Below, in pieces: positions 28,193-37,630 of a DNA stretch of 64,000 nucleotides. Position 1 is the first letter of the stretch. The number at the start of each line of letters is the position of its first letter. A model generated the notes under the pieces. The model saw only the letters and a list, made by a program, of their open reading frames with translations. It made no database searches and was not told where the DNA came from. The position numbers and the translations under genes are program-made. This stretch comes from JBDWFY01 sp964291365 (GTDB lineage Bacteria; Pseudomonadota; Alphaproteobacteria; Rhizobiales; Stappiaceae), in contig OZ220020.1 of the NCBI GenBank assembly GCA_964291365.2, positions 806,001-870,000 of the forward strand. Reading direction: 5' to 3'.

Positions 28193-29529
28193 ATGACGCA
28201 TTTGAATTATTTGGTGCATGGTTTTGGTTATCAACTGCTGGTATTTTTATCCTGTTGATATTTTCTGGCTTTTTTTCTGGTTCAGAAACCGCATTAACTG
28301 CCGCTTCCAAAGCTCGGATGATGCAATTGGAAAAATCGGGTGACAAACGTGCCAATTTAGTCAATCAACTAATCGCATCACGCGAACGATTGATTGGTTC
28401 ACTGTTATTGGGAAATAACTTTGTCAACATACTCGCATCAGCACTAGCAACTGGTATTTTAGTTGCGATATTTGAAGAAGCGGGAGTCATCTATACCACC
28501 ATAATTATGACATTATTAGTATTGGTGTTTGCTGAGATTCTGCCAAAAATGTGGGCAATCAGTACGCCAGAACGATTTGCCCTCGCGGTGGCACCGATCG
28601 TTAAAGTTCTTGTCACTATGTTTGGGTGGCCAATCTATGCGATCGAATTATTTGTCCGCTTCTTATTACGGTTATTTGGAATCAATATTGACAAAGATCA
28701 GGCCATCCTCTCAGCACACGATGAAGTACGAAGTACAGTAGATTTACAACACAAGGAAGGAGGACTTGTAAAAGATCAGAAAGATCGAATTGGTGGTGTG
28801 CTTGATCTTGTGGAGCTAGAAGTCTCAGATGTTATGGTTCATCGCACCGACATGGAAAGTTTAGATTTAGCGATGCCCCCCAATGACTTAGTTCAACAAG
28901 TGCTACAAAGCTCTCATACTAGATTACCAATTTGGCGCGACAAACCTGACAATTTTGTTGGCATTCTTCACGCTAAAGACCTTTTACGCGAACTACACAA
29001 AGCTGATGGAAAGGTTGAAAAATTAGACATCTTAAAAATTGCACAAACTCCTTGGTTTGTACCCGACACTACCAATCTACAAAATCAGTTGAATGAATTC
29101 TTACGACGAAAAAGTCACTTCGCACTCGTGGTTGATGAATATGGCGAAGTGATGGGACATGTGACCTTAGAAGATATTCTAGAAGAAATTGTCGGTGAAA
29201 TTTCCGATGAACATGATATTGATCTTGAAGGTGTGGTTCCCCAACCCGACCTTTCAGTGATAGTCAATGGGTCAGTACCAGTAAGAGACTTAAACCGTGC
29301 AATGGATTGGGAATTACCAGATGAAGAGGCAACGACGATTGCGGGTCTGGTGATCCACGATGCCCAAATGATCCCAGAAGAGCGTCAAATTTTCACCTTC
29401 CACGGTTTTCGATTCATCATTCTGAAAAAAGAGAAAAACAAAATCATGAGTATGCGAATGATTCCCGTCAATAGAAAGTCTAAAGGCACTAAATCTGCAA
29501 TAAATAGTCTACAAATTGAACAGACTTAA
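28189..29529 (+). CDS. CNNM/CorC-type membrane protein with CBS pair (HlyC/CorC family)
   Basis: A 446-residue protein. An N-terminal CNNM transmembrane domain (about residues 1-190) holds FSGFFSGSETALTAASKARM, typical of magnesium/cobalt efflux or homeostasis proteins. Then come two CBS domains (EVSDVMVHRTDMESL and AQTPWFVPDTTNL ... LVVDEYGEVMGHVTLEDILEEIVGEI) and a C-terminal CorC_HlyC domain. It overlaps aroB by four bases; the aroK-aroB-CNNM order is conserved in alphaproteobacteria. The role in metal transport is inferred from the family; there is no direct evidence for haemolysis. Confidence 0.92.
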   Translation: MNDAFELFGAWFWLSTAGIFILLIFSGFFSGSETALTAASKARMMQLEKSGDKRANLVNQLIASRERLIGSLLLGNNFVNILASALATGILVAIFEEAGVIYTTIIMTLLVLVFAEILPKMWAISTPERFALAVAPIVKVLVTMFGWPIYAIELFVRFLLRLFGINIDKDQAILSAHDEVRSTVDLQHKEGGLVKDQKDRIGGVLDLVELEVSDVMVHRTDMESLDLAMPPNDLVQQVLQSSHTRLPIWRDKPDNFVGILHAKDLLRELHKADGKVEKLDILKIAQTPWFVPDTTNLQNQLNEFLRRKSHFALVVDEYGEVMGHVTLEDILEEIVGEISDEHDIDLEGVVPQPDLSVIVNGSVPVRDLNRAMDWELPDEEATTIAGLVIHDAQMIPEERQIFTFHGFRFIILKKEKNKIMSMRMIPVNRKSKGTKSAINSLQIEQT

Positions 29530-29592
29530 ATATTGCAAATTAGAAAACATTGATATTCTCTGAACCTAACTAATCTTTTAGCCATATCGTAT

Positions 29593-29856
29593 TTACTCAG
29601 GCACATTCGCACTGATCGCTAATGCATGAACCTGATTCGCTAACAATTCTGCTAATGCGTCATTAATCGCACGATGTCGCTGAATCCGAGTCAGTCCGAC
29701 AAATTGAGTTGAAACAATCTCCACTCGAAAGTGAGTTTCACCACCTTCGCGCCAACCAGCATGCCCTTGATGTAAATGGGATTCATCAATTACGTTAAGA
29801 GAAACTGGTGCGAATTCCTGCTGTAAAGTTTTTTCAATTGTACCCTTGACATTCAT
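29593..29856 (-). CDS. bolA: BolA family protein
   Basis: An 87-residue BolA-like protein: QEFAPVSLNVIDESHLHQGHAG, then THFRVEIVSTQFVGLTRIQRHRAINDALAELL and HALAISANVP. It carries the conserved histidines used for [2Fe-2S] binding with monothiol glutaredoxins. It is convergent with the CNNM gene and divergent from the DnaJ-domain gene, the usual alphaproteobacterial position. Confidence 0.95.
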   Translation of the reverse strand: MNVKGTIEKTLQQEFAPVSLNVIDESHLHQGHAGWREGGETHFRVEIVSTQFVGLTRIQRHRAINDALAELLANQVHALAISANVPE

Positions 29857-30005
29857 CCGAAGTTTCCATATTATATTCTTGTAATAGGTTAGGTTTATTT
29901 TGTCTACCGACTAAGTTCTTATTCCAAATAGTTATAGCACCTATTTCCGTGCTTTTGAAAGTACATAATTCTCAACTGAAGTATCAATAACCGACAGTAG
30001 TAACG

Positions 30006-30623
30006 ATGTCTGTTGATTCAAATATTTTTGATTCGATCAGGGTAAAACCCAAAAAAACGATGAAACCTAAACCCGAAAGTTCACCGATTTGTGAATGGGT
30101 TGATTGCAAAAATATTGGTTCTCATCGAGCTCCAAAGGGTCGCGGACATGAAGGGGAGTTTTTTAACTTTTGCGTTCAACATGTGCGTGAATACAATCGA
30201 AAATACAACTACTTTGAGGGTATGGATGATGTTCAGGTAAAGAGTTTTCGAGATGATGCAATGGTTGGGCATCGACCGACTTGGAAAATTGGAGTCAACA
30301 GTAATGCCCGTTCGTCCGCAAAAAATAACAAGAAGAATGGTAGCTCAAATTCTGAAGATCAAAATCCGTTTGATTCGGCAAAACAACGTAAAGCCGGTAC
30401 TCAAAGTAACCGAACACGTCGCCATTTGGTTCCGGCACAAAAAAATGCTTTTGAAGTACTCAAATTGAGTCAAAATGCCGACGGGGAAACAATAAAAGCG
30501 CGCTATAAAGAGTTAGTTAAAAAACATCACCCGGATGCTAATGGTGGAGACAGTTCATTTGAAGATCATTTACGTCAAATTATTCAAGCCTATAATGTAT
30601 TAAAGAAAGCTGGATTTTGCTAA
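30006..30623 (+). CDS. DnaJ-domain protein
   Basis: A 205-residue protein with an N-terminal region specific to alphaproteobacteria (CEWVDCKNIGSHRAPKGR, then F-N-F-C-V-Q-H-V-R-E-Y-N) that holds conserved cysteines and histidine and may bind zinc. A C-terminal J domain (NAFEVLKLSQNADGETIKARYKELVKKHHPDANG) has the HPD motif needed to stimulate DnaK. It lies between bolA and cobS, as in many Rhizobiales. The client is unknown. Confidence 0.9.
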   Translation: MSVDSNIFDSIRVKPKKTMKPKPESSPICEWVDCKNIGSHRAPKGRGHEGEFFNFCVQHVREYNRKYNYFEGMDDVQVKSFRDDAMVGHRPTWKIGVNSNARSSAKNNKKNGSSNSEDQNPFDSAKQRKAGTQSNRTRRHLVPAQKNAFEVLKLSQNADGETIKARYKELVKKHHPDANGGDSSFEDHLRQIIQAYNVLKKAGFC

Positions 30624-30695
30624 TCTATTCCAATTACCATAAAATTTTGTATTTTGCCGGTAAAACACTTATTTTGCCGAAGCAACGGAGGACCA

Positions 30696-31682
30696 ATGAC
30701 AAGTACCAATGAGCAAGAAAGTAAATTACCCGATGCAACGATAAAAGTTTCAAAAGTTTTTAACATTGATTCAGATTTAGAAATTCCTGCATATTCCGAG
30801 TCAAGTGCCCATGTTCCTGAGATTGATCCCGATTATCTATTTGATCGTGAAACCACATTAGCAATTCTTGCGGGGTTTGCTCACAATCGACGGGTAATTG
30901 TAACTGGATATCATGGTACTGGAAAATCTACCCATATTGAACAAGTCGCTGCGCGGTTAAAGTGGCCGTGTGTTCGAGTTAATCTTGATAGCCATATCAG
31001 CCGCATTGATTTGGTTGGTAAAGATGCCATTATTTTACGTGATGGGGTACAAGTAACAGAATTTCGTGATGGAATGCTCCCGTGGGCTCTCCAAAATAAT
31101 ATTGCATTAGTATTTGATGAATATGATGCTGGACGACCAGACGTTATGTTTGTGATCCAGCGAGTGTTAGAAGTTTCGGGAAAATTAACCCTTCTTGACC
31201 AGAATAAAGTAATCAGGCCGCATCCTGGATTTAGATTGTTTGCCACTGCCAATACAGTTGGGTTAGGAGATACCTCAGGTCTCTATCATGGAACTCAGCA
31301 AATCAATCAAGGGCAGATGGACCGGTGGTCAATTGTCACCACTTTAAACTACTTACCACATGATAACGAAACTGACATCGTGCTGGCAAAAAATCAGCGG
31401 TATCAGAATAGTGAAGGTAAAGAAACTGTTTCAAAAATGGTACGGGTCGCTGATATGACTAGAAATGCATTCATGAACGGAGATCTTTCAACAGTAATGA
31501 GTCCACGAACAGTGATTACGTGGGCGGAAAACGCACAAATATTTGATGATATTGGATTTGCCTTTCGACTAACTTTTTTGAACAAGTGTGATGAGTTAGA
31601 GCGCGCGACAGTTTCTGAGTTTTATCAACGATGCTTCAATGAAGAGCTGGGAGACTCTGTTTCAAATGTGGTCGTTTCCTAA
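30696..31682 (+). CDS. cobS: Cobaltochelatase subunit CobS
   Basis: CobS is the AAA+ subunit of the aerobic cobaltochelatase, which with CobT and CobN inserts cobalt into hydrogenobyrinic acid a,c-diamide. The 328-residue chain has Walker A GYHGTGKST near residue 80, Walker B ALVFDEYDAGRPDVMFVIQ, and the sensor region R-L-F-A-T-A-N-T-V-G-L-G. I start it at the ATG at 30696 behind ACGGAGGACC; an upstream in-frame start lacks a site. cobT follows at 22 bp. cobN is not in the window, and in alphaproteobacteria cobST is often separate from it. Confidence 0.95.
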   Translation: MTSTNEQESKLPDATIKVSKVFNIDSDLEIPAYSESSAHVPEIDPDYLFDRETTLAILAGFAHNRRVIVTGYHGTGKSTHIEQVAARLKWPCVRVNLDSHISRIDLVGKDAIILRDGVQVTEFRDGMLPWALQNNIALVFDEYDAGRPDVMFVIQRVLEVSGKLTLLDQNKVIRPHPGFRLFATANTVGLGDTSGLYHGTQQINQGQMDRWSIVTTLNYLPHDNETDIVLAKNQRYQNSEGKETVSKMVRVADMTRNAFMNGDLSTVMSPRTVITWAENAQIFDDIGFAFRLTFLNKCDELERATVSEFYQRCFNEELGDSVSNVVVS

Positions 31683-31704
31683 GGAACAAAGGGAAAACTG
31701 GTAA

Positions 31705-33570
31705 ATGGCATCCCCGGCTACCAGTATCAATAAGGCCCACGCCCAGTCGGAACCAGTAAAACGGGTGGTCACTTTGACCATGCGCGCGATTGCTCGCAAT
31801 CCTGATTTAGAAGTGGTATTTGCAAGTGATCAAGCGAAACTAGTTGGTAATCAAGCCCGTTTGTCGGAACCACCACGAGGCTTAAATACCCAAGATCTAG
31901 CAGTGACCCGTGGACAAGGGGACTCACTAGCTTGGCGAAGTGCTTGCCATGATTCTGCAATTCATCGAAAAATGATGCCAGCTAGTGAACATGCAAAATC
32001 AGTCTTTGATGCAATTGAACAAGCTCGGTGCGATTCCCTTGGTTCCAATTCTATGACAGGAGTATCGGCAAATATTTCTGCAATGCTGGAAAATCGTTAT
32101 GACAAACCGCAATTTAAAAATATTCAATCCCAAAGTGACGCGCCGATAGAAGATGCATTAGCTTTATTAATTCGGGAAAAACTAACTGGAACCAGCCTAC
32201 CGGCAAATGCCAAAGTAATTGCGGACCAATGGCGAGCAGAATTTGATGAAAAAGTTACGGCTGAATTAGATAGCCTGAAAAATGCATTGGATGACCAAAC
32301 TGCGTTTGCAAATGCAGTACGTAAAATGTTGGTTAACTTAAATCTAGCTGAAGAGTTCACAGAAGAATCGTTAGATGAAAATGACGAAGAAACAGAAAAT
32401 GAAGAACCCGACGAAGAATCGGATACCAGTGACGAAAATCAAGACTCATCAAGCGAAGAACAGCAAGGTCCACAAGAACAAGACATGCAAGGTGAGGACT
32501 CAGATTCGATAGAAGATGATGCCAGCGACTCTAATCCAAATGAAACTGCACGCGAATCCGAAGAACAAGCTGAGCAAGAGAATGTTCGACAAATCTATGC
32601 ACAATCTGAAAATCAACCACCACTAATTTATGAAATTTATACCAAGCAATTTGATGAAACCATTCAAGCTGAAGATTTATGTGAGGACAAAGAACTTGAA
32701 CGATTAAGAGGAAATTTGGATAAGCAGTTGGCAACCTTACATAATGTCGTTTCAAGACTAGCAAATCGCTTGCAACGTCGTTTGATGGCTCAACAAAATC
32801 GCTGGTGGGAATTTGATATTGAGGAAGGATTGTTGGATACCTCTCGTTTGACTCGAGTCGTTACTGACCCGATGCAAGCGTTGGCTTTCAAGCGAGAGCA
32901 AGATATTAATTTTCGCGACACTGTCGTCACATTGTTATTGGATAATTCTGGGTCAATGCGAGGCCGCCCTATTTCAATTGCCGCAGTTACTACAGATATT
33001 TTAGCGCGGACTTTGGAACGGTGCGGTGTTAAAGTTGAAATTCTTGGTTTTACAACATGTGCATGGAAAGGCGGTAAATCCCGAGAAAAGTGGGCCGCGC
33101 AAAATAAACCTAGAAATCCAGGTCGTTTAAATGATGTACGACATATAATATATAAATCAGCTGACGCACCTTGGCGACGGGCGCGACGAAATCTGGGACT
33201 AATGTTGCGTGAAGGTCTCTTAAAAGAAAATATTGATGGTGAAGCCCTGGATTGGGCCCATAACCGGTTATTGGCTCGGGCCGAATCGCGACGCATTTTA
33301 ATGATCATTTCAGATGGTGCACCAGTGGATGATAGTACAATGACTAACAATACAGGTAATATCTTGGAACTTCATTTACGAAAAATAATTGACCTAATCG
33401 AAACTCGCTCAAATGTTGAGCTTTTGGCGGTTGGGATTGGACATGATGTGACCCGATTTTATCGTCGCGCGGTCACAATTCTTGATGTCAACGAACTAGC
33501 TGGTGCGGTCACTGAACAATTAGCAAATTTATTTGAAGAGGAAAATTCTAGTTTTATGCGAGTACGATGA
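31705..33570 (+). CDS. cobT: Cobaltochelatase subunit CobT
   Basis: A 621-residue partner of CobS. The N-terminal helical part is followed by a long acidic, low-complexity stretch (about residues 212-295), and a C-terminal von Willebrand A domain with the MIDAS motif LLLDNSGSMRGRPISIA near residue 410 and RILMIISDGAPVDD near residue 531. This layout is diagnostic of CobT. The start is ATG at 31705. The stop overlaps the esterase-like gene by four bases, so all three genes are likely to be translated together. Confidence 0.95.
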   Translation: MASPATSINKAHAQSEPVKRVVTLTMRAIARNPDLEVVFASDQAKLVGNQARLSEPPRGLNTQDLAVTRGQGDSLAWRSACHDSAIHRKMMPASEHAKSVFDAIEQARCDSLGSNSMTGVSANISAMLENRYDKPQFKNIQSQSDAPIEDALALLIREKLTGTSLPANAKVIADQWRAEFDEKVTAELDSLKNALDDQTAFANAVRKMLVNLNLAEEFTEESLDENDEETENEEPDEESDTSDENQDSSSEEQQGPQEQDMQGEDSDSIEDDASDSNPNETARESEEQAEQENVRQIYAQSENQPPLIYEIYTKQFDETIQAEDLCEDKELERLRGNLDKQLATLHNVVSRLANRLQRRLMAQQNRWWEFDIEEGLLDTSRLTRVVTDPMQALAFKREQDINFRDTVVTLLLDNSGSMRGRPISIAAVTTDILARTLERCGVKVEILGFTTCAWKGGKSREKWAAQNKPRNPGRLNDVRHIIYKSADAPWRRARRNLGLMLREGLLKENIDGEALDWAHNRLLARAESRRILMIISDGAPVDDSTMTNNTGNILELHLRKIIDLIETRSNVELLAVGIGHDVTRFYRRAVTILDVNELAGAVTEQLANLFEEENSSFMRVR

Positions 33571-34622
33571 CTATGCAAGTTTTATTCCCAAAATTGACTA
33601 TTTATGTTGTTGTCGGGCTATACGTGAGCTTTTTCAATGTAGCAATTTGTCAAGAATCAACTGGTTTACAACCATTAGAAATTGAATTTAAAGTGCTAGA
33701 TCATTTTGAACCCAATGATCGTAACCGGGAACAATTTGGCAAATTACGATATCTTGGTGGTTTAGAATTGGAATCATCGAATGAACACTTTGGTGCGATT
33801 TCTGGTGTACACAGTTTGGAAAACGGGAAGCGTATTGTTGCTGTCAGTGATACTGGATACTGGTTCTCTTGGGTATTAGCAACAAGTGAAGATCATATTC
33901 TGCAAAGTTTATCGGAAGCCGTCTATGCACCTATTCTTGATACCAAAGGTTCTCCACATGAGTTTAAATGGCAAGCTGATGCCGAATCCTTAACCTACCG
34001 CGAGTTCAATAACAAAGCTGAATTTCTAGTTGCATTTGAAGGAAATAACCGCATTTCAAGTTGGGTTGCCCCCATTTCAAACGCAGCCAAAAGTTCAGCT
34101 AGAATTTTTGAATCACAGCTATTTCCCAATAATCTGCAAGAAAATCGTGGTTTAGAAGCACTTGCTGTAGCACCACCAAAATCAAAAATTTCAGGTGCAA
34201 TAGTTGCACTCACTGAACAAGGTGTTAATGAAACCGACGACATGATTGGGTGGTTGATTAACGGGCCGAATCCAGGAAGATTTACAGTCAAACGCAAGCA
34301 CAATTTTGATATTACTGACGCAGCATTTTTGCAGAATGGTGACTTATTGATTTTAGAGCGAAGATTTCATTTGTTATCCGGTATCAGCATGCGAATTCGA
34401 CAAATCACTGGAAATACAATTGAACCAGGAGCAACTTTGGACGGTATTAGCTTAATTGAAGCCAATTGGGGCTACCAAATTGATAATATGGAAGCTCTGG
34501 ATGTTCATTGTTCAGAAGATGATAAAGTTTTCTTGACTCTAATGTCAGATGACAACCAATCATCAATCCAGCGAACGCTGTTATTACGATTTGAATTGGT
34601 CGATAGTCAAGCCTGTTTGTAA
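33567..34622 (+). CDS. Secreted esterase-like (phytase-like) protein
   Basis: A 351-residue exported protein with an N-terminal signal sequence (about residues 8-28) and a beta-propeller-like fold of the 'esterase-like activity of phytase' family. Segments such as RYLGGLELESSNEHFGAISG, A-D-A-E-S-L-T-Y and ENRGLEALAV, and GDLLILERRF are typical. The start overlaps cobT by ATGA. Proteins of this family follow cobT in many alphaproteobacteria. The true substrate is not established, so the name is only a family label. Confidence 0.8.
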   Translation: MTMQVLFPKLTIYVVVGLYVSFFNVAICQESTGLQPLEIEFKVLDHFEPNDRNREQFGKLRYLGGLELESSNEHFGAISGVHSLENGKRIVAVSDTGYWFSWVLATSEDHILQSLSEAVYAPILDTKGSPHEFKWQADAESLTYREFNNKAEFLVAFEGNNRISSWVAPISNAAKSSARIFESQLFPNNLQENRGLEALAVAPPKSKISGAIVALTEQGVNETDDMIGWLINGPNPGRFTVKRKHNFDITDAAFLQNGDLLILERRFHLLSGISMRIRQITGNTIEPGATLDGISLIEANWGYQIDNMEALDVHCSEDDKVFLTLMSDDNQSSIQRTLLLRFELVDSQACL

Positions 34623-34628
34623 GAACTT

Positions 34629-35276
34629 TTAAGCCGTTTTCACACCATTTACTGGTTGAAAATATGCAGTGAGCACGCGATAAGGTATCAACAGTGATAC
34701 AACTACCAATAGTTTGATACCAAGATCACCAACAGCCCAAGAAATCCACCTTGGTATCTCAACAGCAAACACGCCAAATAGTTTTGCATTTTCTAATGCA
34801 AATGCGTCATTGTAACCAAAAATCGAAAACCACGCGGAAAAAGCAAGGGTAAAGAACAAGAAAGTATCTATTACCGTTCCTAACACAGATGAGACAATCG
34901 GAGCTTTCCACCATGCTAACAGCCGAAGTCGATTAAAAATTGTGACATCCAATAATTGTGCAACTAAGAATGCACTTCCCGAAGCAATGGCAATCCGCGG
35001 ATTTGAAAATATAATTGACAAAATCACCGCAACAACAAACCCAATTATGACCACATATCTTGCCGTTGTTGGACCAAAGTTACGATTGATTAAATCAGTA
35101 ACCAAAAATGCGATTGGATAGGTAAATGCTCCCCAAGTGAGTAGATCAGCTAACGCGATTGTACCCAAATTATATTGAACGGGATACTGCACCAAAATAT
35201 TGGATGCAAGTACAACTATTGACATAGCAAGAGCACCCCATATTACTGGGGTAATCATTTTTTTTGACTTTTCCAT
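34629..35276 (-). CDS. yhhQ: Queuosine precursor transporter (YhhQ/VUT family)
   Basis: A 215-residue integral membrane protein with about six helices. Family features are the N-terminal VLASNILVQYPV, LLTWGAFTYPIAFLVTDLIN (with the signature P-I-x-F-L-x-T-D), FLVAQLLDVTIFNRLR, and SSVLGTVIDTFLFFTLAF. YhhQ imports queuosine precursors such as preQ0/preQ1 for tRNA modification. It is convergent with the esterase gene and shares a strand with rpmB, 36 bp downstream of it, so they may be co-transcribed. Confidence 0.88.
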   Translation of the reverse strand: MEKSKKMITPVIWGALAMSIVVLASNILVQYPVQYNLGTIALADLLTWGAFTYPIAFLVTDLINRNFGPTTARYVVIIGFVVAVILSIIFSNPRIAIASGSAFLVAQLLDVTIFNRLRLLAWWKAPIVSSVLGTVIDTFLFFTLAFSAWFSIFGYNDAFALENAKLFGVFAVEIPRWISWAVGDLGIKLLVVVSLLIPYRVLTAYFQPVNGVKTA

Positions 35277-35312
35277 TATGAGTCCTACCCGTTCAAAGGG
35301 AAGTATTTCAAA

Positions 35313-35627
35313 CTAAGCAGTTGTGGCCGGAGCTGGTGTTTGTGTCTCGGTTTTGGCTTGCTTAATGAGCTGTTTAACTTTAAGGGCACGCTCAGACAAT
35401 ACGTTATCTTTCGCTTTCAATAAAAATTCATCCAATCCACCTTTATATTCTACGGTTCGAAGAGCTTGTGCGCTTACTTTAAGCGATATTTTCTTGCCAA
35501 GTGTATCGCTCAACAGTGAAACATTACAAAGGTTTGGTAAAAATCGTCGACGTGTCTTGTTATTCGCATGACTCACATTATTACCTGCTAAGACACCTTT
35601 ACCAGTTAATTCACATCTTCTGGACAT
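35313..35627 (-). CDS. rpmB: 50S ribosomal protein L28
   Basis: L28 begins MSRRCELTGKGVLAGNNVSHANNKTRRRF, the family signature, and continues with FLPNLCNVSLLSD. The 104-residue length, with an A-P-A-T-T-A tail, is typical of alphaproteobacteria. It precedes yhhQ on the same strand. Confidence 0.97.
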   Translation of the reverse strand: MSRRCELTGKGVLAGNNVSHANNKTRRRFLPNLCNVSLLSDTLGKKISLKVSAQALRTVEYKGGLDEFLLKAKDNVLSERALKVKQLIKQAKTETQTPAPATTA

Positions 35628-36000
35628 TGTAATACCTTTATGTGTAGGTCGTTACTAAATTTTATTTGCGAGCAACAACCAATTAGTTTTGTTAAGTAAA
35701 ATTTTCAGTATTCAAATAGTATCAGAGTTCGGATTTGTCAATAGCCAAATCCAAAAAATTTTTTCACTGAATACCGATTGATGAATAAGATGCAAAGATA
35801 CAACTTTATTGTGATCAGGTCAAGCACTAATTTAAACTTTTCAATCGCGTTGCTAATTGCAATATAATAATCCAACTGATTAAACGATCAAGCTTTCGTT
35901 AATCTAAGCTTCAATTCCAACTATATTTTCGCTCCCACCGTTTAAAACTATTTCCGATTTGTATACTAGAACAAAATACAAGGTAAAATCTGAAATATGA
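35628..36000. other. AT-rich intergenic region upstream of rpmB
   Basis: About 370 bp without a supported gene. The rpmB promoter should be in its left part. No riboswitch-like structure or tRNA was recognised. Confidence 0.35.
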
Positions 36001-36001
36001 A

Positions 36002-36074
36002 AAAAAAGCGAGTTTTCGCAATTAATACGTGGAGTTCCTAAGATGGTATTCAACCATCAAAGGAACCCCACGTA
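36002..36074 (-). terminator. Long hairpin with T tract, terminator of the lipoprotein gene
   Basis: Two 22-nt arms (36026-36047 and 36053-36074) form a near-perfect inverted repeat around the loop ATTCA, with three mismatches, one of which becomes a G-U pair in leftward RNA. A second small stem (GCGA/TCGC) and a run of seven T follow on the leftward strand. It lies 21 bp after the small lipoprotein gene. The arm length is unusual for a plain terminator. Confidence 0.65.
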
Positions 36075-36095
36075 ATTGTTATTTGTGTTTGTAAA

Positions 36096-36296
36096 TTATT
36101 GTCGACGACGGACTCTTTGAGTTTCCCAGTTGGTGCATTCACTTACTGTATGCGACTCACCACCTTCAAACAATAGAGAATATGAGTAAGAAGTACATCT
36201 CTCCGTTTCTATCCAAGTAGAATAATTACCGGGTTGACTATCGCCACAAGAGACTAAAAAAAATCCAATAAAAATTGTAATTATATGTCGTTTCAT
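36096..36296 (-). CDS. Small lipoprotein (66 residues)
   Basis: I start at the ATG at 36296 because GAGGATAATCTT precedes it. The product begins M-K-R-H-I-I-T-I-F-I-G-F-F-L-V-S-C, a short signal ending in a lipobox (L-V-S-C), so the mature part of about 50 residues is lipid-anchored. The mature part has two further cysteines (T-E-R-C-T-S and V-S-E-C-T-N-W), which may pair, and a basic end R-V-R-R-R-Q. No family is recognised. A strong terminator follows. Confidence 0.65.
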   Translation of the reverse strand: MKRHIITIFIGFFLVSCGDSQPGNYSTWIETERCTSYSYSLLFEGGESHTVSECTNWETQRVRRRQ

Positions 36297-36664
36297 AAGA
36301 TTATCCTCAGGTTGGTTATATTGTGAATTCAAAATACCTAAGTGTGTATAGTATTATTATGTGGCAAATTGTCACAGAAGAAATCTAACAAATTGCATAT
36401 ATTTTTCAAAATTCAAATACTGAAAGCAACAATTTTATCAAAAAATTTATATTTGAATAAATTCTCCATTCCCAATACTTGCTATAATACATGCTAGTAA
36501 AACAAGTTTCTCAGTAAATTAGTAGTGCTACTTGACAATTGCTTTGACCGTAATTATTATAAGAAAAGTCAATAGCTACTATTGTAAATCAATAGTGACG
36601 GCTTTGGTCCAACAGCTTTGAAAATTACCTTATCGTTTGGGGAGTGACATCGTTACAATCAATT
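36297..36664. other. Divergent intergenic region
   Basis: About 370 bp between the lipoprotein gene (leftward) and the DUF3108 gene (rightward). It should hold both promoters. I see no RNA gene or repeat. Confidence 0.3.
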
Positions 36665-37501
36665 ATGTTCATCAAACGAATTCTAACCGTTTTGGGTGCA
36701 ATCGCGCTAACTTGCTTCACGTTTCCTGCGTCCAGTATCACTCAAACTGGCAATCTGGGAGCAAACTTTGAAGTAACGCTGGCCGGTTTTGGTATTGCGA
36801 AAGTTTCGTTATACCTATCCTTACAAAACGATCAATATCTTGTTGATTCTTTTGCCGAGCCCGCATTCATGGGTAAATTGTTTTCAGACCAAAAATCAAC
36901 TTTTAATGCCATTGGGAATGTCAACGGTCAAGCCGTACTTCCTAAAAAATTCAATGTTTTGTATTCCGAAGATGATGAGCAGTATCAAATAGAATTGAAA
37001 GTTGGCAATGGCAAAGTCACTTCTATTGATGCTGATCCAGAAATTCCAGTATTTGATGACCAAGTCCCAATTACCAGTGAACACCATATCAACATTCTTG
37101 ACCCAGCAAGCTCTATTATGGTTCCACTTATTCAATCTGAGTCAGGAATTGACCCAAAGACCTGCGACTATCGGGCACAAATTTTTGATGGATGGACGCG
37201 GTTTGATTTACAATTAAGCTACAAAGAACATCGACGCGTATACGGTTTACCAGGTTATCGTGGTGATAGTATCATTTGCTCAATGCGGTGGATCCCAGTC
37301 GCAGGACATCGCCCGCATAAGAAAAATGTTCAATATATGGCACAAAACGATAAGATTGAAGTTGGATTCATACCACTTTATGGCACAGATTTTGTCGTTC
37401 CTTACTATTTAAAAGTTCGCACCAAAGTTGGTAATCTCAAAATTAAAGCTCGAAAACTAGATATGACAACGAAAGCGGCCGCGCTTCATGTGACACAATA
37501 A
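36665..37501 (+). CDS. DUF3108 domain periplasmic protein
   Basis: A 278-residue exported protein with a signal peptide (M-F-I-K-R-I-L-T-V-L-G-A-I-A-L, cleavage near F-P-A-S-S) and a DUF3108-like beta-rich body, with FGIAKVSLYLSL, P-K-K-F-N-V-L-Y-S, T-C-D-Y-R-A-Q-I-F-D-G and GFIPLYGTDFVVPYYLKVRT. A GTG at 36644 is another possible start, but the ATG at 36665 gives a cleaner signal peptide. The gene lies between rpmB and accA, a position seen in other alphaproteobacteria. Function unknown. Confidence 0.75.
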   Translation: MFIKRILTVLGAIALTCFTFPASSITQTGNLGANFEVTLAGFGIAKVSLYLSLQNDQYLVDSFAEPAFMGKLFSDQKSTFNAIGNVNGQAVLPKKFNVLYSEDDEQYQIELKVGNGKVTSIDADPEIPVFDDQVPITSEHHINILDPASSIMVPLIQSESGIDPKTCDYRAQIFDGWTRFDLQLSYKEHRRVYGLPGYRGDSIICSMRWIPVAGHRPHKKNVQYMAQNDKIEVGFIPLYGTDFVVPYYLKVRTKVGNLKIKARKLDMTTKAAALHVTQ

Positions 37502-37630
37502 CTTGTAACGACGCTTTGATTAATGCATTTCAATATCTATCTAGTTGTTGAACCACAAAATTTCAAAAAAATTAGCTTGTTTGTAAAAAGTATTTGCTAA
37601 ACATAATTTTAGCATGTACAAATTACACCT

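Noticed and set aside
30911..31252. 113-residue reading frame opposite cobS
   Set aside because: It is the complement of the conserved CobS AAA core and has no ribosome site.
32790..33350. 186-residue reading frame opposite cobT
   Set aside because: It is antisense to the VWA domain of CobT, arginine-rich, and has no family resemblance.
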